Assembly (NCBI GenBank): GCA_025360685.1
Contig: JANYBR010000379.1
Span: 1 to 8,139, forward strand
Source: Pseudomonadota bacterium
Lineage (GTDB): Bacteria > Pseudomonadota > Alphaproteobacteria > Micropepsales > Micropepsaceae
Length of the DNA stretch: 8,139 nucleotides
Direction: 5' to 3'
The translations under genes were made by a program, and so were the position numbers. Every line of letters begins with the position of its first letter. Within the stretch, counting starts at the first letter, position 1. The notes beneath the pieces are model-generated. The model was not told where the DNA came from and searched no databases. It was given only the letters and a program-made list of their open reading frames with translations. This document shows, one piece after another, positions 1 to 6,887 of the stretch.

Positions 1-2559
1 TCCAACTATAAGGTCCTGGCCAGTTTCGGACATATCCGGGACCTGCCGTCCAAAGACGGTTCGGTAAAGCCCGACGACGACTTCTCCATGACCTGGGAGA
101 TCGACGAACGGGCCGCCAAGCGGATCAAGGATATTGCCGACGCCCTGAAGGGCGCGGACAAGCTGATCCTGGCCACTGACCCAGATCGCGAGGGCGAGGC
201 CATTTCCTGGCATGTCCTGGAAGTGCTCCGTCAGCGTAAGGCGCTCGGCAAGGCCTCGGTCGAACGGGTGGCGTTCAATGCGGTGACCAAAGCGGCCATC
301 CTCGAAGCGATCGCTCACCCTCGCGAAATCAATGCCGAGTTGGTCGATGCGTACATGGCGCGGCGCGCGCTCGACTATCTGGTCGGGTTCACCTTGTCAC
401 CGGTCCTGTGGCGCAAACTGCCGGGCGCACGTTCGGCCGGACGCGTGCAGTCCGTCGCGTTGCGCCTGGTCTGCGAACGCGAGCAGGAAATCGAGGCGTT
501 CAAGGCACAGGAATATTGGTCGATCGATACCGACCTGACGGCGCCTGGCGGCGGCTTCAATGCGCGCCTGACCCATCTTGGAGGACAGAAGCTCGACAAG
601 CTCTCGCTCAAGAATGAGACCGACGCGAATGCAGCGGTGGCGGCGATCAAGTCGCGGGGCTTCAAGATTGAAAGCGTCGAAGCCAAGCCGCACAAACGCC
701 ACCCTGCACCGCCATTCATTACTTCGACTTTGCAGCAGGAAGCTTCGCGCAAGCTTGGCTTCGGCGCCAAGCGCACCATGCAGATTGCCCAGCAGCTCTA
801 CGAAGGCGTGGATGTCGCCGGCGAAACTGTCGGCCTCATCACCTACATGCGCACCGACGGCGTCACCATGGAAGGCGAAGCGGTCAAGGAGGCGCGTTCC
901 GTCATCGGCGCGCGTTATGGGCAGAAATACGTGCCCGGCGCGCCACGGGTTTACACCAGCAAGGCCAAGAATGCGCAGGAAGCGCATGAAGCAATCAGGC
1001 CCACCAGTTTCGATCGCACGCCGGACGTTGCCGCCCGCTCGCTCGATACCGACCAGGCCAAGCTCTATGAGCTGATCTGGAAGCGCGCCGTCGCAAGCCA
1101 GATGGAAAGCGCCGAGCTCGAACGCACTACGGTCGACGTCATGTCGGCGGATCGTCAAATCACCCTGCGGGCTACTGGCACCGTCACACTGTTCGACGGT
1201 TTCCTCACGCTCTATCAAGAAGGCAAGGACGACGAGAGCGACGAGGACACCTCCAAGTTGCCGCGCCTGGCTGCCGGCGAGACGACCAACGTCGAGAAAG
1301 TCAATTCGGCGCAGCATTTCACAGAGCCGCCGCCGCGCTACTCCGAGGCGAGCCTGGTGCGCAAGCTCGAAGAGCTCGGCATCGGACGGCCCTCGACTTA
1401 CGCCTCCATCCTCTCGGTTCTGCGTGACCGCGCCTATGTCAAGATGGATCGCGGCCGCTTCATGCCCGAAGACAAGGGGCGGCTGGTTACGGCGTTTCTT
1501 TCCACATTCTTCCACCGCTACGTCGAATATGGCTTCACGGCCGACCTGGAAGAGAAGCTGGACGAAGTTGCCGAAGGCACGCTGCAGTGGAAGCAGCTGA
1601 TGCGCGATTTCTGGAAGGATTTTTCGGCTGCGGTGGGTGGCACGAAGGATCTCAAAATCTCGCACGTCATCGACGAGATGAACCAGATCCTGGGGCCGCA
1701 CATATTTCCGCCAAACGCGGACGGCGGCAATCCGCGCGTGTGCCCGAATTGCGGCACGGGCGAACTCAGTTTGAAACTGGGACGCTTTGGAGCGTTCGTC
1801 GGCTGTTCCAACTATCCCGAGTGCCGCTTCACGCGCCAACTCGGCCAGAGCAACGATAACGCCGCCGCAAGCCAGCCCCGCGAACTGGGGCTCGACCCGG
1901 CAACCGGCGAGAAGATCTCGCTGCGCAGCGGACGCTTCGGGCCTTACGTTCAATTGGGCGAGGGCGAGAAGCCCAAGCGTGCCGGCATTCCCAAGGGCAC
2001 GGAAGTCGAGAACGTCGACCTCGGGCTCGGCATCAAGCTTTTGTCGCTGCCGCGCGAAGTCGGGCTTCACCCTGAGACCGGCAAGATGATCACCGCAAAT
2101 TTCGGACGCTTTGGGCCCTATGTCGCGCACGACGGCAAATATGCTTCGCTGGAATCGCCCGAAGAGGTGTTCACGGTCGGACTCAACCGCGCCGTGACGG
2201 TGATCGCCGATAAGAAAGCCAATCCGCGCGGGCGACGCGGCTCCGAACCGCTGAAGGAACTGGGCAACGATGCGAGCGGCACACCGATCAAGCTGATGAA
2301 GGGCCGCTTCGGTCCATACGTCACGGACGGGACAACCAACGCCACCGTACCCAACAGCGAAGACCCGACCTCGACCACGCTCGAGCAGGCCATCGCGTTA
2401 CTCGCAGATCGCGCGGCCAAGGGCGGCGGAAAAAAGAAAAAGGCGCCGAAGGCCAAGAAGGAAGCGAAACCAGCGAAAGCAGAGAAGGCCGTGGCTCAGG
2501 CGAAAAAGAAACCGGCGAAGGCTGCCAAGAAAAGGCCGGAGCCGGTGGCCGGCGAGTAG
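1..2559 (+). CDS. topA: DNA topoisomerase I (type IA), 5'-truncated by the window edge
   Basis: TopA relaxes negatively supercoiled DNA by cutting one strand through a 5'-phosphotyrosine link and passing the other strand. The frame is open from base 1, giving 852 visible residues. By comparison with other TopA proteins about 20-25 N-terminal residues are missing, so the full protein is near 875, normal for alphaproteobacteria. Visible in order: Toprim remainder with SFGHIRDLP (9-17) and the metal-binding DxDxEG motif at D60, D62 and E64; the catalytic core with ITYMRTDG, where Y282 is the nucleophile and R284 its conserved partner; one zinc ribbon with C581, C584, C602 and C608; three degenerate C-terminal repeats each carrying GRFGPYV; and a tail from about 806 with roughly 17 lysines in 47 residues, probably a non-specific DNA contact. 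Escherichia coli TopA has more zinc ribbons; this pattern is the usual alphaproteobacterial one. All catalytic residues in view are intact. It ends 3 nt before rnr. Function is certain from motifs. Confidence 0.97.
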   Translation, partial: SNYKVLASFGHIRDLPSKDGSVKPDDDFSMTWEIDERAAKRIKDIADALKGADKLILATDPDREGEAISWHVLEVLRQRKALGKASVERVAFNAVTKAAILEAIAHPREINAELVDAYMARRALDYLVGFTLSPVLWRKLPGARSAGRVQSVALRLVCEREQEIEAFKAQEYWSIDTDLTAPGGGFNARLTHLGGQKLDKLSLKNETDANAAVAAIKSRGFKIESVEAKPHKRHPAPPFITSTLQQEASRKLGFGAKRTMQIAQQLYEGVDVAGETVGLITYMRTDGVTMEGEAVKEARSVIGARYGQKYVPGAPRVYTSKAKNAQEAHEAIRPTSFDRTPDVAARSLDTDQAKLYELIWKRAVASQMESAELERTTVDVMSADRQITLRATGTVTLFDGFLTLYQEGKDDESDEDTSKLPRLAAGETTNVEKVNSAQHFTEPPPRYSEASLVRKLEELGIGRPSTYASILSVLRDRAYVKMDRGRFMPEDKGRLVTAFLSTFFHRYVEYGFTADLEEKLDEVAEGTLQWKQLMRDFWKDFSAAVGGTKDLKISHVIDEMNQILGPHIFPPNADGGNPRVCPNCGTGELSLKLGRFGAFVGCSNYPECRFTRQLGQSNDNAAASQPRELGLDPATGEKISLRSGRFGPYVQLGEGEKPKRAGIPKGTEVENVDLGLGIKLLSLPREVGLHPETGKMITANFGRFGPYVAHDGKYASLESPEEVFTVGLNRAVTVIADKKANPRGRRGSEPLKELGNDASGTPIKLMKGRFGPYVTDGTTNATVPNSEDPTSTTLEQAIALLADRAAKGGGKKKKAPKAKKEAKPAKAEKAVAQAKKKPAKAAKKRPEPVAGE
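1879..2322 (+). repeat. Three degenerate C-terminal repeats of TopA (GRFGPYV modules)
   Basis: Three protein repeats of about 25-30 residues follow the TopA zinc ribbon. Each begins with E-L/V-G and ends in an identical GRFGPYV, at residues 644-650, 702-708 and 768-774. The zinc ribbon carries the related GRFGAFVGC at 594-602, so the repeats look like zinc ribbons that lost their cysteines. The DNA encoding the four motifs is also similar but differs at third positions, which indicates old protein-level duplication rather than a recent DNA repeat. In the family these modules bind single-stranded DNA; that role here is inferred. Confidence 0.65.
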
Positions 2560-2565
2560 ACGTTG
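2551..2565 (+). promoter_or_regulatory. topA stop / rnr start junction (TAG-ACG-TTG, weak GGCGAG RBS)
   Basis: The topA TAG (2557-2559), one sense codon ACG, and the rnr TTG (2563-2565) lie in the same reading frame. The only ribosome-binding-like sequence is GGCGAG (2551-2556), six bases before TTG and inside the last two topA codons. Together with the poor start codon this suggests rnr is translated by ribosomes that finish topA. This is inferred from spacing; no separate promoter was seen here. Confidence 0.6.
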
Positions 2566-4785
2566 GCGCGCAAGAAATCGGCTGGCAACGCTCCGCCCAT
2601 CGACAAAGCACGCGTTCTCGAACTGCTTGCCGAGTCTCCCAATGCCACCAAGCGTGATCTGTCGCGCTTGCTCGGAGTCAAGGGTTCGGACCGCATCGCG
2701 CTCAAGCGCGTCCTGAAGGAACTGGCGGCGGAAGGTGAGATCGCCGGCAACCGCCGCCGTGGCTATGCCAAGCCGAACGATCTTCCGGACGTGGCCGTGC
2801 TCGAAATCACCGGCCAGGACACGGACGGTGAGCTTCAAGCGCGTCCCCAGAAATGGGAGTCGAACGAAGAGCCGCCACAGATCATCATCGTGCCCGGGAT
2901 CACCGATCCCGGTTTGCTCGGCCGCGGCGAGCGCGTGCTGGCGCGCCTGACCAAGACCGCAGACGGATACGAAGCGCGGGTCATCAAGCATCTGGGCGCG
3001 AGCGCGCACACGGTATTGGGCGTGCTGCACGAGAGTCCGCAAGGACTTCGCATCGCGCCCATCGACCGCAAGAGCCGCACCGAGTTCAGCGTCGACAGGG
3101 GCGATCGCGCGGGCGCCGACCACAATGAACTGGTCCTGGCCGAACCCATCGCCGGCCGCGCGGCTGGCTTCCCACGTGCGCGCGTGGTCGAAAAGCTGGG
3201 CAGTATGAACACGCCCAAAACGATCAGCCTGATCGCCATTCACGCGCATGGCATTCCGACGGAGTTTCCGGGCGAGGTCGTCGCACAGGCGAGAGCAGCC
3301 ACGCCGCCCGATTCCCGCAGCCGCACCGATCTGCGCGCAATTCCACTCATCACCATCGATCCGGACGACGCGCGCGATCATGACGACGCCGTGTGGGCCG
3401 GACCCGACGACGACCCGAAGAACCCCGGCGGCCAGGTCGCGCTCGTAGCCATTGCCGACGTTGCGCACTATGTGACGCCGGACTCGGCTCTGGACCGCGA
3501 AGCCTACAAGCGCGGCAACTCCGCTTATTTTCCCGACCGCGTCGTGCCCATGCTGCCTGAACATCTGTCTGCCGATTTGTGTTCTCTGAAGGAAGGCGTC
3601 GATCGCGCATGTCTGGCAGTGCGGATGGTGTTCGACCGCAGCGGCAAGAAGCAGCGGCACGAGTTCATCCGCGGTACCATGCGTTCCGCGGCTCGTTTGA
3701 CATACTCGCGGGCCCAGCACGCGTTTGACGGCAAGCCAGACGGCCAAATGTCGGATATCGCCAAGTCGACGCTTGCTGCGATTTGGGCCTGCTATCAGGT
3801 GTTGACGATCGAGCGAAAGGCGCGCGATCCGCTCGACCTCGATCTGCCCGAGCGGCGGATCATCCTGGGCGATGACGGCAAGGTGAAGTCCATCGCCTAC
3901 CGCGAGCGGCTGGAATCCATGAAGCTCATCGAGGAGTTCATGGTGCTGGCCAATGTCGCCGCGGCCGAGGCCTTGGAACAGAAGAAGTCGCCGCTGATCT
4001 ACCGCATCCACGAACACCCCTCGAAAGAGAAACTGTTCGGCTTCTCCGACTATCTGCGCACCATTGGCATCAATTTCGCCAAGGGCCAGGTTCTAAAGCC
4101 GGGCGTGTTCAACAAGATCCTCACCCAGGCCAAGGGCGGCGCGCACGAGAACGTCATGAACGATGTGGTGCTGCGCACGCAGGCACAAGCGGTCTACGCG
4201 CCGGACAATGTCGGGCACTTCGGACTCAACCTGCATCGCTATGCGCATTTCACGTCGCCGATCCGGCGCTATGCCGATCTCATCGTGCACCGGGCGCTGG
4301 TGCGCGCACATGGCTTCGGCAATGACGGTCTGTCGGATCGCGAAGCCGGCCGCCTCGGTGAAACCGCCGAACATATTTCCATGACCGAGCGACGCGCGAT
4401 GGCCGCTGAACGCGATTCCACCGATCGCTACGTCGCAGCGTTCATGGAAGACCGCGTCGGCGCGACGTTCGATGCCCGCATCACCGGCGTCACGCGCTTT
4501 GGACTATTCGTTCGCCTGCGCGATACGGGCGCTGAGGGACTGCTGCCCGCGCGCGCCTTGGGAACGGAGTATTTCCGGCACGACGAGCGCAAGCACGCGC
4601 TGGTCGGCGATCGGACCGGCACGGCCTACAAGCTCGGCGACAGCGTCGCGGTGCGGCTCGTGGAGGCCGCGCCACTCACCGGCGGCCTGCGCTTCGATCT
4701 TGCCGAAGCGTCAGCCCCGGTTCGCAAGCAGGGTGGTCGGCCGCAATTCAAGTCACGCTCGCAATCGCGCGGGAGAAAACGCTAG
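2563..4785 (+). CDS. rnr: Ribonuclease R (3'-5' exoribonuclease, RNB family)
   Basis: RNase R degrades structured RNA processively from the 3' end and takes part in rRNA quality control and mRNA decay in the cytoplasm. The 740-residue protein shows an N-terminal winged helix (about 15-68), a cold-shock-like region, the RNB catalytic domain, and a C-terminal S1 RNA-binding domain (about 630-715) followed by a basic tail rich in R, K, S and G. The metal-binding aspartates are in IDPDDARDHDDAV: D266, D272, D274 and D275, which match D272, D278, D280 and D281 of the E. coli enzyme. The conserved YAHFTSPIRRYADL lies at 560-573. The start is TTG at 2563: it is the first possible start after the topA stop in this frame, the winged helix begins only about 14 residues later, and no ATG or GTG lies between. 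The upstream GGCGAG is a weak ribosome binding site, so translation is probably coupled to topA. The protein is slightly shorter than E. coli RNase R (813). Confidence 0.96.
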   Translation: MARKKSAGNAPPIDKARVLELLAESPNATKRDLSRLLGVKGSDRIALKRVLKELAAEGEIAGNRRRGYAKPNDLPDVAVLEITGQDTDGELQARPQKWESNEEPPQIIIVPGITDPGLLGRGERVLARLTKTADGYEARVIKHLGASAHTVLGVLHESPQGLRIAPIDRKSRTEFSVDRGDRAGADHNELVLAEPIAGRAAGFPRARVVEKLGSMNTPKTISLIAIHAHGIPTEFPGEVVAQARAATPPDSRSRTDLRAIPLITIDPDDARDHDDAVWAGPDDDPKNPGGQVALVAIADVAHYVTPDSALDREAYKRGNSAYFPDRVVPMLPEHLSADLCSLKEGVDRACLAVRMVFDRSGKKQRHEFIRGTMRSAARLTYSRAQHAFDGKPDGQMSDIAKSTLAAIWACYQVLTIERKARDPLDLDLPERRIILGDDGKVKSIAYRERLESMKLIEEFMVLANVAAAEALEQKKSPLIYRIHEHPSKEKLFGFSDYLRTIGINFAKGQVLKPGVFNKILTQAKGGAHENVMNDVVLRTQAQAVYAPDNVGHFGLNLHRYAHFTSPIRRYADLIVHRALVRAHGFGNDGLSDREAGRLGETAEHISMTERRAMAAERDSTDRYVAAFMEDRVGATFDARITGVTRFGLFVRLRDTGAEGLLPARALGTEYFRHDERKHALVGDRTGTAYKLGDSVAVRLVEAAPLTGGLRFDLAEASAPVRKQGGRPQFKSRSQSRGRKR
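2894..2912 (+). repeat. Perfect inverted repeat inside rnr (8-bp stem, 3-nt loop)
   Basis: CCGGGATC and GATCCCGG flank the loop ACC and encode part of the peptide VPGITDPG in the N-terminal third of RNase R. The stem is perfect and is followed by GGTTTG-type sequence with only three T, so it resembles a weak terminator or pause hairpin. It may be a by-product of coding for PG-x-x-DPG in GC-rich DNA. No function is claimed. Confidence 0.4.
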
Positions 4786-4794
4786 AGTCCATTC

Positions 4795-5499
4795 ATGGCG
4801 GCATTCGATTCCGACAGCGAACCGATCGTGGGTGGAGTTCTGCGTCCCAAGGACGCCGCTACTCTGGTGCTCGTGAAGCGCGAAGGCCGCGAACCGCGGG
4901 TCTTGATGGGGCAGCGCCACGGGAACATGGCGTTCATGGCCAACAAATATGTGTTTCCGGGCGGACGGATTGATCCTGGAGACATGCGCATTCCGGTTGT
5001 GAGCCAGCTGCGCGCCCATGTGGCGGCGCGCGCGGGACATGGCAGCACGCCGGCACGGGCGCGAGGCCTCGCGCTCGCGGCCATCCGGGAAACGTTTGAA
5101 GAGACCGGCGTGGTGGTCGGTGAGCACAGCAATCAGGTGCCACGGACCCGCGCGCCCGCCTGGCAGAAATATTTCGCGCACAAGGTCGTGCCGCGCCTCG
5201 ACAAGCTGGAGATCATCGCCCGCGCCGTGACACCGCCTAACCGCTCACGCCGCTTCGACGCGCGCTTCTTCATGGCCGACGCCAGTACGATCGCGCACGA
5301 GTTGGAGGAAGCTGAGAATGAAGAGCTCCTCACGCCCGCATGGCTGACCTTGAGCGAGGCTCGCGCGCTGGATCTGCCGAGCATCACGCGCACGGTGTTG
5401 GACGAGGTCGAAGCACGCATGAGCGAGGGGGCGGATCCGTCACGGCCGATACCGTTCTATCGCTTCACGCGCGGCAAACCCGGGTTGACCCACATCTGA
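4795..5499 (+). CDS. NUDIX hydrolase with a split Nudix box
   Basis: NUDIX enzymes hydrolyse nucleoside diphosphates linked to another group. The 234-residue protein has the fold's first strands (GGVLRPKDAATLVLVKREG), then VFPGGRIDPGD (53-63), which supplies the first half of the Nudix box, and RETFEETGVV (98-107), which supplies the catalytic helix with E99, E102 and E103 for metal. The canonical box is G-x5-E-x7-REUxEExGU. Here the x7 gap is 34 residues (64-97), an insertion of about 27, and the first acidic residue is D63. An insertion inside the box is known in the NUDT19 (RP2p) group, whose mammalian member acts on coenzyme A, so a CoA or acyl-CoA diphosphatase is possible but not shown. 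The ATG lies 9 nt after the rnr stop with a weak TAGAG seven bases upstream. The stop overlaps the next gene's start by one base. The substrate cannot be told from sequence; family assignment is firm. Confidence 0.9.
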   Translation: MAAFDSDSEPIVGGVLRPKDAATLVLVKREGREPRVLMGQRHGNMAFMANKYVFPGGRIDPGDMRIPVVSQLRAHVAARAGHGSTPARARGLALAAIRETFEETGVVVGEHSNQVPRTRAPAWQKYFAHKVVPRLDKLEIIARAVTPPNRSRRFDARFFMADASTIAHELEEAENEELLTPAWLTLSEARALDLPSITRTVLDEVEARMSEGADPSRPIPFYRFTRGKPGLTHI

Positions 5500-6653
5500 T
5501 GACGGCTGCGGAACGGCGCTCCAGCCTGTTAGCGATCCTGTCGGCATGCACGGCGTTCGCCATCGGCATGGGACTGACATTGCCGCTGCTCTCGCTCATC
5601 CTGGAGCGGCGGGGATTTCCAGGCTCGGTCAACGGCCTCAACCTGGCGACGGCAGGCCTCGCCGCATTCTCCGTGACGCCGCAAGTGCCGCGCCTGATGC
5701 GAACCTTTGGCACGGCGACTTTCATATGCGGATCGCTGACGCTTTCGGCGACGGCGCTGGTCGCGCTGTTCGAGGTGCCTAGTCTGTGGTTGTGGTTTCC
5801 ACTGCGTTTCGCGCTCAGCATCGGTCTGAACGGGCTGTTCGTGGCATCGGAGTTCTGGATCAACCAGCTGGCGAACGATGTCAATCGCGGCCGATATATT
5901 TCTCTCTATGGCGCGTGCATTTCGGGGGGCTTCGGCGTCGGACCCGCCATCCTGTCAGTCATCGGTACGCGCGACTTCGCGCCATTCGCCATCGGCGCGA
6001 CGATGCTTTTGCTCGCGCTCGTGCCGGTTCTGGTCGCACGCAAGGCAGCGCCGCAACTCGACGAAACGCCGGGGCCGTCAACCTGGACCGTGCTGCGCCT
6101 GGCACCGACCATCCTATCGGCAGCTTTGGTGTTCGGCGCGATCGATGCGGGCATGGCGGGACTGTTTCCGGTCTATGCCGTGCGCTCGGGCTATACCGAG
6201 GCACATGCAGCGCTTGCAATCACAGCAATGTCATTGGGCAGTTTTGTGTTTCAGTATCCGCTGGGCGTGCTCGCCGACCGGATGAACCGGCAGACGCTGC
6301 TGATCATCTGCGCATCGACAGGCATTTTCGGCGCGGTGCTGACGCCGTTCGCGATCGCAACGCCGATGCTCGCCTATCTGCTGCTGTTCGTCTGGGGCGG
6401 CATCATCATGGGCGTCTATACGATCGGTCTCACGCTGCTTGGCGAGCGCTTTAAGGGACGCGATCTGGCCAGCGCCAACGCCACGTATGTCATGCTCTAC
6501 GCCATCGGCCTGCTTGGCGGTCCATTGGCCGAAGGCGTCGCGCTGGATGTCTGGAATCCGAACGGGCTGATGGTCGTCCTCGCTCTGATCGGTGTGTTTT
6601 ATGTGATATTTCTGGTGGTTAGAGGCCGGAGTCGAACCATCGCATCCGCTTGA
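5499..6653 (+). CDS. Major facilitator superfamily transporter, YcaD-like
   Basis: This is a 384-residue inner-membrane protein with about 12 hydrophobic helices: six between 10 and 180, a polar loop at 181-200, and six between 203 and the end. The second half carries a clear MFS motif A between helices 8 and 9, QYPLGVLADRMNRQ (252-265, key G256, D260, R261 and R264). The matching loop of the first half (61-71) is degenerate. The stretch SEFWINQLANDVNRGRYISLYG (117-138) and the LFPVYAVRSGYTE region (222-234) resemble YcaD-type transporters, whose substrates are unknown. I place the start at ATG 5499, in the TGATG overlap with the NUDIX stop. A longer open frame begins at 5340, but its extra 53 residues are a polar, low-complexity read of the NUDIX gene in another frame. 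No ribosome binding site is seen, so translation is likely coupled. Direction of transport is unknown; YcaD-like naming is from recalled sequence pattern. Confidence 0.88.
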   Translation: MTAAERRSSLLAILSACTAFAIGMGLTLPLLSLILERRGFPGSVNGLNLATAGLAAFSVTPQVPRLMRTFGTATFICGSLTLSATALVALFEVPSLWLWFPLRFALSIGLNGLFVASEFWINQLANDVNRGRYISLYGACISGGFGVGPAILSVIGTRDFAPFAIGATMLLLALVPVLVARKAAPQLDETPGPSTWTVLRLAPTILSAALVFGAIDAGMAGLFPVYAVRSGYTEAHAALAITAMSLGSFVFQYPLGVLADRMNRQTLLIICASTGIFGAVLTPFAIATPMLAYLLLFVWGGIIMGVYTIGLTLLGERFKGRDLASANATYVMLYAIGLLGGPLAEGVALDVWNPNGLMVVLALIGVFYVIFLVVRGRSRTIASA

Positions 6654-6677
6654 CAAAGAGGCCCCGGTGACTAGATT
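6650..6677 (+). promoter_or_regulatory. Probable sigma-70-type promoter of rpmG
   Basis: TTGACA (6650-6655), a 16-bp spacer, and TAGATT (6672-6677) match the -35 box perfectly and the -10 box at four of six bases. The context CTTGAC is typical of alphaproteobacterial housekeeping promoters. Transcription would begin near 6684 and leave a leader of about 28 nt before the rpmG ATG, with the ribosome binding site inside it. The transporter's TGA stop (6651-6653) lies within the -35 box. The promoter is predicted from sequence only. Confidence 0.55.
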
Positions 6678-6699
6678 TCCGGCCCTTCGAACAGGTTGC

Positions 6700-6704
6700 A
6701 GGAG
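6700..6704 (+). promoter_or_regulatory. Ribosome binding site of rpmG (AGGAG)
   Basis: AGGAG sits eight bases before the rpmG ATG. It is the best Shine-Dalgarno match in the window, as expected for a highly translated ribosomal protein gene, and it fixes the start at 6713. Confidence 0.8.
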
Positions 6705-6712
6705 TTCCGTCC

Positions 6713-6880
6713 ATGGCGAAGCCGACAACAGCCAAGATCAGGCTCAACAGCGAGGGCGGCACAGGGTTCTATTACGTCGCGAAAAAGAACACGCGCACGA
6801 TGACCGAGAAGTTCACCGTGAAGAAATACGATCCCGTCCTGCGCAAGCATGTCGTCTTCAAGGAAGGCAAGATCAAATAG
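6713..6880 (+). CDS. rpmG: 50S ribosomal protein L33 (bL33)
   Basis: L33 is a small protein of the large ribosomal subunit, near the E site. The 55 codons give a protein starting MAKPTTAKIRL, with GFYYVAKKNTRTMTEK (17-32) and KKYDPVLRKHVVFKEGKIK at the C-terminus, the full L33 pattern at the normal length. It has no cysteines, so it is the zinc-independent form. The gene has a strong AGGAG and a likely promoter of its own, which would separate it from the four-gene unit upstream. The next gene lies head-on, with 7 nt between the stops. A GC hairpin just past the stop is a candidate terminator. Identification is secure. Confidence 0.97.
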   Translation: MAKPTTAKIRLNSEGGTGFYYVAKKNTRTMTEKFTVKKYDPVLRKHVVFKEGKIK

Positions 6881-6887
6881 TCTGGCT

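Noticed and set aside
397..2130. 577-codon open frame on the - strand across topA
   Set aside because: It is the antisense shadow of a GC-rich gene that is clearly coding on the + strand. The translation shows no recognisable domain, and it has no promoter or ribosome binding site that I can see.
2431..2550. A-rich, lysine-coding stretch at the end of topA as a possible slippage site or simple repeat
   Set aside because: The runs of A are at most six bases and broken by G, the frame stays open to a normal stop, and lysine-rich tails are usual in alphaproteobacterial TopA.
2398..4017. 539-codon open frame on the - strand
   Set aside because: It crosses the end of topA and half of rnr, two certain + strand genes, and its translation is low-complexity and rich in R, G, A and L without family motifs. 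It is a shadow frame.
5340..5498. 53-residue N-terminal extension of the transporter
   Set aside because: It lies wholly inside the NUDIX gene in another frame, is polar and rich in R, G, S and H, and precedes a normal MFS N-terminus at ATG 5499 in a TGATG overlap.
6654..6712. Terminator between the transporter and rpmG
   Set aside because: The GGCCCC/CCGGCC segments do not pair without mismatches and no T run follows; I see only a promoter and a ribosome binding site here.
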